A stretch of DNA of 64,000 nucleotides, from contig JAQWLM010000107.1 in assembly GCA_029247315.1 (NCBI GenBank), forward strand, positions 18,927 through 82,926. Reading direction: 5' to 3'. The translations under genes and the position numbers were made by a program. Positions 26,701-33,808 of this stretch are shown piece after piece. This stretch comes from AAA164-E04 sp014239995 (lineage in GTDB: Bacteria; Verrucomicrobiota; Verrucomicrobiia; Limisphaerales; AAA164-E04). The notes beneath the pieces are model-generated. The model ran no database searches. It was not told the DNA's origin and saw nothing but the letters and a program-made list of their open reading frames with translations. Numbering within the stretch: position 1 is the first letter of the stretch; each line of letters starts with the position of its first letter.

Positions 26701-26729
26701 GCTTGTCGTAAAGGGAAGCATCCTTGCAC

Positions 26730-28361
26730 ATGGCATTCCTCCCCAAAAAAGAACGGATCCTTCACCTGCTCGCAGCTACTGTTCTGGGCCTGATCTGGAG
26801 CCTTGCGTATCCAAGCTGGAGCATGACAGGATTCGCATGGCTGATTCCGGCAAGCCTGATCTTCATCAGCCATAGCAAATCAGGCAGAGGGCATTTCTTG
26901 TGGGGGTTTTTCACCGGTTGGATACACTCCGCGACTGCCCTCTATTGGTTGCTGCAAATGCCGTACCTACCCGGCGCTTTGGCGGCCTGGTTTTTCCTTT
27001 CATGCTATGTGGCCTGCTACCCAGGGTTATGGTGCTGGATTGTCTGGCGCGGAATCCGGTCAGAAACGCCCCAAAGGGATTCCCTGATAAAAAGTTTTAT
27101 TCTTCCGAACCTGCGTAACATGACTCTTTTCCGTGCACAGACCTTTGCCATCTGTGCGGCTTCACTGTGGGTTGCATTGGAATTTGCCGTCTCCAATCTG
27201 CTCACTGGATTTCCATGGCTGCTCCTGGGAAGCACGCAGCTTCCCAATACCCCCTTTGTCCAGTCCGCCTCCCTGGCAGGGGTGCCATTGATTTCCTTTG
27301 TCATGGTTTGGGCTTCCGTGTCCACTGGGATTGGCCTGAGCCGCTTGCAACTCCACAGAGGAAATCCATGGCGTTGGATTCCAGATACGATTCTACCGTT
27401 ATGTTTTGTCACGATCCTTACACTCTTTGGTTATCAGAGGATACGATCCATGGACGCCAATGTACCCTCTTCGAGTTTGAATATTGCATTGATACAGCCG
27501 AACTTCCCACAAGACCTCATCTGGGATCATCAGAAAAGCCAGGTTCAGTTCAAGGAATTGATCCGACTCTCCGAAGCAGCCCTTCAAACCAATCCTGATA
27601 TACTGGTTTGGCCTGAGAGCGCGCTTCCTGCCGATATCAAATCCTTCGAACCTGTGTGGGATTTGCTGAAAAAGCACAAGGTCTGGCTCTGTTTCAATGG
27701 CACGGACATTAGAAGAAAGGCTCCGGAGGATGGGACCGTAATAATGTATAACGCAGCGTTTCTGATGGACCCAGACGGCATCCTGCAAGGCACATACCAC
27801 AAAAGACATCTCGTGATGTTTGGAGAATTTGTACCTTTTTCAAAATGGTTTCCATTCCTCAAGAGACTCACTCCATTGGAGGCTATGTTTACACCTGGAA
27901 CTCAGGCAAAGTGGTTTCATGTTTCTGAGCATGCCGCCCATCTGTTTCCACTCATCTGCTTTGAAGACGTCATGCCTGAACTCGCAAGGGAAGCAGGCAG
28001 GGCGAAGACGGATTTCCTTATTAACATGACCAACGACGGCTGGTTTGGAGAAAGTTCCGCACAACTCCAACACGCATCCCTCGCCGCATTCCGATGCATC
28101 GAGAACGGACTCCCCATGGTGCGGTGCGGCAACAATGGCTTGACCTGCTGGATCGATCCTGCAGGCCGCCGCCACGCCATGGGATCCATGGAGGATCTCC
28201 ATGGTCGAGGATTTAAGATAGTTCAGGTCCCCAAGCAATGGAAGGTGGATACTACCTTCTATCAGAAAACTGGGAATTTATTTGCGTGGATCTGCGTTGG
28301 AATTTCGCTTTCATGGTTCCCTCGAGTATTCCGCAAGGGAATGAGGGCCAATCGTGCTTGA
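26730..28361 (+). CDS. lnt: Apolipoprotein N-acyltransferase
   Basis: A 543-residue inner-membrane enzyme that N-acylates the lipidated Cys of lipoproteins. The N-terminal third has about six hydrophobic helices (LAATVLGLIWSLAYPSWSMTGFAWL onward). The C-terminal nitrilase domain has the catalytic triad in context: Glu296 in WPESALP, Lys358 in the HKRHLVMFGEFVPF segment, and Cys410 in LICFEDVMPE, followed by NMTNDGWFGES and RCGNNG, all classic for Lnt. The ATG at 26730 is preferred over an in-frame TTG two codons upstream. It follows glcF closely. It implies triacylated lipoproteins, in keeping with the outer membrane suggested elsewhere in the window. Confidence 0.95.
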   Translation: MAFLPKKERILHLLAATVLGLIWSLAYPSWSMTGFAWLIPASLIFISHSKSGRGHFLWGFFTGWIHSATALYWLLQMPYLPGALAAWFFLSCYVACYPGLWCWIVWRGIRSETPQRDSLIKSFILPNLRNMTLFRAQTFAICAASLWVALEFAVSNLLTGFPWLLLGSTQLPNTPFVQSASLAGVPLISFVMVWASVSTGIGLSRLQLHRGNPWRWIPDTILPLCFVTILTLFGYQRIRSMDANVPSSSLNIALIQPNFPQDLIWDHQKSQVQFKELIRLSEAALQTNPDILVWPESALPADIKSFEPVWDLLKKHKVWLCFNGTDIRRKAPEDGTVIMYNAAFLMDPDGILQGTYHKRHLVMFGEFVPFSKWFPFLKRLTPLEAMFTPGTQAKWFHVSEHAAHLFPLICFEDVMPELAREAGRAKTDFLINMTNDGWFGESSAQLQHASLAAFRCIENGLPMVRCGNNGLTCWIDPAGRRHAMGSMEDLHGRGFKIVQVPKQWKVDTTFYQKTGNLFAWICVGISLSWFPRVFRKGMRANRA

Positions 28362-28584
28362 ACCGCCTTCCACAGCCTTCCTTCACCAAACCACTCCTTT
28401 TACCACTTTCTCGTACAACTGGCCCGAGTCTCCGTAGGGCAAGTCAAAACACACGCACCCGTATTCCATGTGCAGGAAACAAAACTCATTCCTGAGCCAA
28501 GGCTGGCATCTCATGCCAGGGAATACTTGCCTCAAACCCTGCAATTACCGATGATGCAGCCGTCCTTCGTAAGGGCTCCTGTCC

Positions 28585-29769
28585 ATGCCATTCCCAATCA
28601 GTCATCGCATCGCCCGGGTTCAATCCCCTGTCATTCCCATCGTGGGGCAGTGGGTAAATGAACATCCTGGAACCATCTCGATGGGCCAGGGGGTGGTGTA
28701 TTACCCACCTCCCCCCACGATTGTGGAGGGGTTACAGAAGTTTCATTCCGACCCCCTCAACCATCAATACAAGCAGGTTCAGGGAATCCCTGAGTTACTG
28801 AATGCCCTGAAGTTCAAACTTTCCAATGAAAACGGGATTCAGGTCCAGGCAAGGGATCAGCTCATGGTGACGGCCGGGAGCAACATGGCCTTCATGAATG
28901 CCATCATGGCCATCACCGAATTCGGGGACGAAGTCATCCTTCCCAAACCTTATTACTTTAACCACGAAATGGCCATCAACATGCTCGGCGCAGTAGCCCG
29001 GTGCGTTGAACCCGGATCAGACATGCTACCTTCGTTGACTTCCATCGAATCAGCCATCACCTCCCGCACCAGGGCCATTGTCACCATTTCCCCCAACAAC
29101 CCCAGTGGCGTGGTTTTTCCCAAAAGCCTGCTTACCTCCATCAATCAACTCTGCAGAGAACGGGGCATTTATCATATTTCGGACGAAGCCTATGAGTATT
29201 TCCTTTACGATGGAGCCACTCATTTTTCTCCTGGCAGCCTGGACGGAAGTGAGACGCACACCTTTTCGCTCTTCTCCATGTCCAAGGCCTACGGCTTTGC
29301 CAGTTGGCGCATCGGCTACATGGTCATGCCTCAAGGGTTAATGGCATCCATCAAAAAAATACAGGACACCAACCTCATCTGTGCCCCGGTCATTTCTCAA
29401 CACGCGGGTGTCAAGGCCCTGGAAAGCGGAAAGCCCTACTGCACCCAACATCTCCCCACCATGGCCAAGGTGAGAGAACACCTTCTGGAGGGCTTGCGTA
29501 AACTCCAGCCATTTGTCAGGATTATCCCCTCCACAGGGGCTTTTTATATCCTGATCCAGCTGGACACCCAGATACAGCCCTTGGGAGTGGTCAAGAAGTT
29601 GATTCAAAAACATCAGGTGGCGGTTATTCCCGGGTCAGCCTTTGGTCTGGAACAAGGCTGTTATTTGAGAATCGCCTTTGGGGCCTTGAAGGAGGAGACG
29701 GCCAACAAGGGCGTCGAACGCCTGTTGGGAGGATTGAAAGCCGTGCGAGATCTAGGGAGGAAAAGATGA
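28585..29769 (+). CDS. PLP-dependent aminotransferase class I/II (glutamine/methionine transaminase type)
   Basis: A 394-residue fold-type I aminotransferase. Schiff-base Lys234 lies in SMSKAYGFASWRIGY; other hallmarks are SPNNPSG, ISDEAYEYF, and VTAGSNMAFMNAI. The gene overlaps the next start as ATGA, and that neighbour is an omega-amidase. Transaminase plus omega-amidase is the known glutamine transaminase-omega-amidase arrangement used in methionine salvage (re-amination of 4-methylthio-2-oxobutanoate) and in repair of keto acids, with glutamine as donor. By sequence alone, aspartate or aromatic aminotransferase activity is also possible. The upstream 220 bases after lnt contain no gene I can support. 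Confidence 0.88.
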   Translation: MPFPISHRIARVQSPVIPIVGQWVNEHPGTISMGQGVVYYPPPPTIVEGLQKFHSDPLNHQYKQVQGIPELLNALKFKLSNENGIQVQARDQLMVTAGSNMAFMNAIMAITEFGDEVILPKPYYFNHEMAINMLGAVARCVEPGSDMLPSLTSIESAITSRTRAIVTISPNNPSGVVFPKSLLTSINQLCRERGIYHISDEAYEYFLYDGATHFSPGSLDGSETHTFSLFSMSKAYGFASWRIGYMVMPQGLMASIKKIQDTNLICAPVISQHAGVKALESGKPYCTQHLPTMAKVREHLLEGLRKLQPFVRIIPSTGAFYILIQLDTQIQPLGVVKKLIQKHQVAVIPGSAFGLEQGCYLRIAFGALKEETANKGVERLLGGLKAVRDLGRKR

Positions 29770-30560
29770 AAGTATACGCCTATCAAATGGACATTATTTG
29801 GGAGGATAAGGAAGCAAATTTCCTGAAGGTGCTTCATTGGAGCAAACAGACCCAACCGACACCCGGTAGCCTCATCGTGCTCCCTGAGATGTTTGCCACC
29901 GGGTTTTCCATGGATACTGACATGACACAGGAATCCGCGAATGGCCCCACCGAATCCTTTCTCAAGAGGCTTGCACTGGAATACTCCTGTTACATCCTCG
30001 CTGGGCTGAACTTCTCCCGTGAAAAGGGCAAACCAGGCAATGACGCATTGCTTTTGAATCCGGAGGGGCAGCGACTCGGTCACTATTCAAAAATACATCC
30101 TTTCTCAATAGGACAGGAAGACAAGCATTACGCGGCAGGGAAGAAGATTCAATGCTTTCATCTCCCCGGTGGACTGAGACTATGCCCCTTTATATGTTAT
30201 GACCTTAGGTTTCCGGAAGTTTTTCGCAGGGCATTACAGGGCACGGAGGCACCCCACATTTTTGTGGTCATTGCCAATTGGCCCGACACACGCACCACGC
30301 ACTGGATACGCCTTCTTGTGGCCCGGGCCATTGAAAACCAGGCTTATGTCATTGGAGTCAATCGTTGCGGATCCGCTCCCCTTTTGAACTATGACGGGAG
30401 CAGCATGATCATCGATCCCCACGGAAAGACCCTTGCTACGGCCGAAACAAAGGAAGGAGTTTGCCATGCTGAAGTCGATCCCGAGGAGGTAAACGAGTGG
30501 CGCAAGCGTTTTCCAGGGTTCCAGGATCGCCGCGACATGAACGAAGTCCATCTTACCTAG
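29766..30560 (+). CDS. Omega-amidase (YafV/Nit2-type carbon-nitrogen hydrolase)
   Basis: A 264-residue nitrilase-superfamily amidase. The catalytic triad is readable: Glu41 in VLPEMF, a Lys near 112 in HYSKIHPF, and Cys144 in ICYDLRFPEVFR; the YDLRFP sequence is characteristic of the YafV/Nit2 omega-amidase group, which hydrolyses 2-oxoglutaramate (or 2-oxosuccinamate) to 2-oxoglutarate and ammonia. Its ATG overlaps the stop of the transaminase gene. The pair pulls an otherwise reversible glutamine transamination forward. Cytoplasmic, no signal peptide. Confidence 0.9.
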   Translation: MKVYAYQMDIIWEDKEANFLKVLHWSKQTQPTPGSLIVLPEMFATGFSMDTDMTQESANGPTESFLKRLALEYSCYILAGLNFSREKGKPGNDALLLNPEGQRLGHYSKIHPFSIGQEDKHYAAGKKIQCFHLPGGLRLCPFICYDLRFPEVFRRALQGTEAPHIFVVIANWPDTRTTHWIRLLVARAIENQAYVIGVNRCGSAPLLNYDGSSMIIDPHGKTLATAETKEGVCHAEVDPEEVNEWRKRFPGFQDRRDMNEVHLT

Positions 30561-30640
30561 CTTCGCAATTTTTCAAACGCACTCACTCCGGCAAGTGGCA
30601 TGTCGCGTCCGGGCGCCAGGCGATTTAACCTGTGTTGCAG

Positions 30641-32833
30641 TCAGTGAATGGACTTGAGCCATTCCATGAGGAGCTGATGCTGCCTGGATTGAAACCGGTT
30701 CACGTCATCGGCTTGAATGAGTTTAATCTGGGATGACTTGGACTGGGCCCGTGCAACGCAGACAGCAACCTCATCGGCATCCGCATGACGATCCTTCCTT
30801 GCTGAATAAACAAGACAGGGACGTTGCCCAAGTGCTCCAAGGAGATCATCGTAATCATACGGTAGGCTGGGCTCCTTTCCATGAAACAAACCCAGCTTCG
30901 GCAGAAGACCGTGCCATTCCCACCAGCGGCGTATGCCGCCAGTGGGCTTGAAGTCATGATCCGTCCGCATCGGAGTGAAGCCACAGAACGTTGCCACTCC
31001 CTTGACACGCTCGTCCATGGCCGCCGTGTGCAAGGCCACCATACCTCCCAGGGAGTATCCGACCAAGACCACACGGTGAACGTCCAGACCCGGTAATTTC
31101 CCTTCGCTAATCCCACCCAATCCATGAACAAAGTCGAGCGCAGATTGGACGTCAAAGACCATCCGGCCAAGCTTGGACCATTTGGGGTATTTTTCATAAA
31201 AAGCCGCCCCCTCGAGCAGGCGATCTCCAAACCCACATTGATCATAGGACAAAACAGCATAACCTGCCTGTGCAAGGCGATAGTAGATCGTCGTACCCTC
31301 CACACCGTATCCCTCGTTGGAACCATGAGAATAGTTAAATGGGTGCAACCAAATGACCACTGGCAACGGTCCTGAATGTTTCACTGGATAAGCCAGATTT
31401 CCATGCACATGGGCACCAAAACTGACTGGCATGCGGACCACTCCCTCGGGTTTCCACCGATCCCGGGACCACGGAGCCACACCATATTCACTTTCCTTCT
31501 GGAGACGAAGCGGTCCTTGCCATATTTGATCAAATGCCTTTGGGAGCTGCCCAGACATCCACTCAAGACGATCTTTGATACCCGACCCTCGCCCCGGAGG
31601 TAGCATGGCCTCGGAATCCTGTTGCTGCCGCCAAAATTTCCAATCGAAATCGTGCAACAGTCGTTCGGGAAATTCAGAGCGTTCTACCCCTGCCCGACCA
31701 AAGGCCCAGTCAAACCAGTCGAGGTTTACCTTGATATGCGCATCGGTGATAGGGTTGTGGTTTCCTTTCCTGTAAAGAAGCCCCAGTTTTTCTGGTTCTC
31801 CAAGGAGTCTGAATGCCTTCTTCGCCTCGAGGTAAGTGCGTTCGACGGCAAAGCTAGGGTCACTACCGTCGTTGTAAGCCGTATGAATGAGACAGGCACG
31901 TGGAGCAATCAGGGCCAACAGGCCGTTGCTTTCAACGGGCAATGCGTTCTCTCGCCCGAAATAATCCTTCACCCCATCCAAGGCCCATGCCTTGGGAGCA
32001 TCCATCACCGTTTCCATGAAGGTTTCCCGCCCAGTAAAACGATATCCCGCGGCAGCCGGAGAACCGGCACTGCGAGAAACCACCGCTTTGATGCGTTGAT
32101 CAAATGCCGCCGCATAAAGGGATTGTTTTCCATATCGAGAATGCCCGATGATCCCCACCTTTTCTGGATCGATCTTTACATCATTATGGTGGCTTAATAG
32201 ATAATCCAGCGCACGACCCGCTAACCACGACTGGATGCCAAGTGAGGAGCACCATGAAGCTTCCGGGTATTCTGACTGAAACAAACGCCAAACCGTCTCA
32301 AAACCAGGAAAGTCCTTCTCGTGATGATGCACATCTAGTCCCGGGTAGAAGCATGCAACATAACCACGTCTCACGGCGGCTTCACCCCATGCGATCTGGT
32401 AATACCTTGGCTGCGTCAGTAATAGGGGGAAACCTCCTGGATCCGCATCACCTAAGGTTTTCGGCAACAGAAGACGAATCTCGAAAGACCTTTTATTCGG
32501 AGTATCAAAGGTCAATCGCACATGGCGCACCCGAACGCCATCTTTCCTTTCCTCTTCATCCAAAACCTGAGATTCAAGCAAACTCGGTGATCGTTTAGGA
32601 AAGTTTCCAAGATAGGTCTCACACCATTGTGCCATGATTTCAGAACGGCGTTCCTGCCACTCGCGGGATGATCCCACCTTTTCCCCATCCAGGAACTGGA
32701 GTACCGGCGGAAGGTCCGCACGTAGCTTGGCTTTCGTTACATCGTCCCCGAACAAGGGCATGCTACAGGCAAGGTAAGCTAAAAGGAGGTGTAAAACAGG
32801 CCCTGCAAGAACATTAGGGTGACGTAAATGCAT
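30641..32833 (-). CDS. Secreted tandem hydrolase: CE15-like domain plus alpha/beta hydrolase domain
   Basis: A 730-residue protein with a signal peptide (residues 1-28, LAGPVLHLLLAYLACSMPLFG). The first half resembles CE15 glucuronoyl esterases or acetyl xylan esterase-like enzymes: GHSRYGK at 230-236 with nucleophile Ser232, then SRSAGSPAAAGYRF and a GNHNPITDAH segment with the likely catalytic His. The second half is another alpha/beta hydrolase of the dienelactone/abhydrolase type: WLHPFNYSHG, GYSLGG at about 592-597 with Ser594, and SARKDRHAD near its end. The frame continues 34 codons upstream, but the ATG at 32833 starts a proper signal peptide. Likely role: removing ester groups from plant or algal polysaccharide; which half is active is unknown. 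Confidence 0.85.
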   Translation of the reverse strand: MHLRHPNVLAGPVLHLLLAYLACSMPLFGDDVTKAKLRADLPPVLQFLDGEKVGSSREWQERRSEIMAQWCETYLGNFPKRSPSLLESQVLDEEERKDGVRVRHVRLTFDTPNKRSFEIRLLLPKTLGDADPGGFPLLLTQPRYYQIAWGEAAVRRGYVACFYPGLDVHHHEKDFPGFETVWRLFQSEYPEASWCSSLGIQSWLAGRALDYLLSHHNDVKIDPEKVGIIGHSRYGKQSLYAAAFDQRIKAVVSRSAGSPAAAGYRFTGRETFMETVMDAPKAWALDGVKDYFGRENALPVESNGLLALIAPRACLIHTAYNDGSDPSFAVERTYLEAKKAFRLLGEPEKLGLLYRKGNHNPITDAHIKVNLDWFDWAFGRAGVERSEFPERLLHDFDWKFWRQQQDSEAMLPPGRGSGIKDRLEWMSGQLPKAFDQIWQGPLRLQKESEYGVAPWSRDRWKPEGVVRMPVSFGAHVHGNLAYPVKHSGPLPVVIWLHPFNYSHGSNEGYGVEGTTIYYRLAQAGYAVLSYDQCGFGDRLLEGAAFYEKYPKWSKLGRMVFDVQSALDFVHGLGGISEGKLPGLDVHRVVLVGYSLGGMVALHTAAMDERVKGVATFCGFTPMRTDHDFKPTGGIRRWWEWHGLLPKLGLFHGKEPSLPYDYDDLLGALGQRPCLVYSARKDRHADADEVAVCVARAQSKSSQIKLIQADDVNRFQSRQHQLLMEWLKSIH

Positions 32834-32973
32834 GGGATAGCATTTGAAGTTCGTCCCTGAGATTGCAAGTCCATTCTTATCAAAACAAAGGATCTCCTCC
32901 ACTCCAATCATCGGCTTACAGGAAACAATGGACACAGATGTGCCCTCTGGTAGAATCCACTCATCAACACGTC

Positions 32974-33783
32974 ATGGAGGTGATGAAAAAATGGAAATTG
33001 CCGCAGGCCTTGGGAATGTTCAGTATCATCCTGGGGATGATATGGACGCTTGTCAGTGGGACATCCTGTGGGACCACTCTTAGGAAACCGGTCGTCCGTC
33101 CTCCCCATATTGATGGAGCCAGTTTTGTGGGCAACACGGCCTGCTCGGACTGTCATACCGACTTTGTTGATATTTTCCCATCAAGCCCGCACGCGCGTTA
33201 CTACCACGAGGATGAGTCGCTAGGCCACACGACAGGTTGTGAATCCTGCCACGGTCCCGGAAGCCTCCACGTCAGGGCTGGCGGCGGCAAGGGAGTCTTC
33301 ATACACAACCCGGGGCGCGATCCATCGACATGTCTGGACTGTCATCAGGAGATCCATGCTAAACTTCAACTACCAAGCCATCATCCTGTTCTTGAAAACA
33401 TGATGAACTGCGTTGAATGTCACGATCCTCACGGGAGAGACATCATGAAACCCAGCGGCGGCTTGAGTTTCGCGCGCCTCAACCAATCCTGCGTTGCATG
33501 TCACCAGGAACAAGCCAGACACTTTGTCTTTGAACATGAAGCCATGCGTGAAGGATGCACCGAATGTCACGATCCGCACGGATCGGTCAATCCCAAGATG
33601 CTCATACAGCGTGATTCCAATCTTTGCCTCAAATGTCATGCTCAAATCCAGTTTACAGGATCTGGTGACACGTTTATCGGAAAAGAAGCCCATGGATTCA
33701 ACATGCAGGCCGGGAGTTGCTGGACTGCCGGTTGTCACACCCAGGTACATGGATCGATGGTGGATCCAAAAATGCGGTTTTGA
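32974..33783 (+). CDS. Octaheme-type c cytochrome, MtrA/DmsE-like
   Basis: A protein of about 269 residues from the ATG at 32974 (an ATG at 32983 follows a GGAGG only two bases away). After a hydrophobic leader ending SGTSC (Cys32, possible lipidation) there are seven CXXCH heme motifs: CSDCH 57, CESCH 89, CLDCH 120, CVECH 146, CVACH 173, CTECH 195, CLKCH 218, plus an atypical CX4CH (CWTAGCH, 249-255) at the C-terminus. HDPHG follows two of the motifs, as in the NapC/MtrA/DmsE-type wire cytochromes; additional His residues could be distal ligands. The next gene, 25 bases downstream, encodes a predicted outer-membrane barrel, so this is a plausible periplasmic half of a porin-cytochrome conduit. 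Electron donor and acceptor are not visible. Confidence 0.88.
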   Translation: MEVMKKWKLPQALGMFSIILGMIWTLVSGTSCGTTLRKPVVRPPHIDGASFVGNTACSDCHTDFVDIFPSSPHARYYHEDESLGHTTGCESCHGPGSLHVRAGGGKGVFIHNPGRDPSTCLDCHQEIHAKLQLPSHHPVLENMMNCVECHDPHGRDIMKPSGGLSFARLNQSCVACHQEQARHFVFEHEAMREGCTECHDPHGSVNPKMLIQRDSNLCLKCHAQIQFTGSGDTFIGKEAHGFNMQAGSCWTAGCHTQVHGSMVDPKMRF

Positions 33784-33808
33784 ACCCAATAGGAAGTAGG
33801 AAGATGAT

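Noticed and set aside
28585..29769. Aminotransferase considered as PhnW for the phosphonate genes
   Set aside because: The SMSKAYG/SPNNPSG motifs belong to class I/II enzymes, while PhnW is a class V aminotransferase; it is also coupled to an omega-amidase gene.
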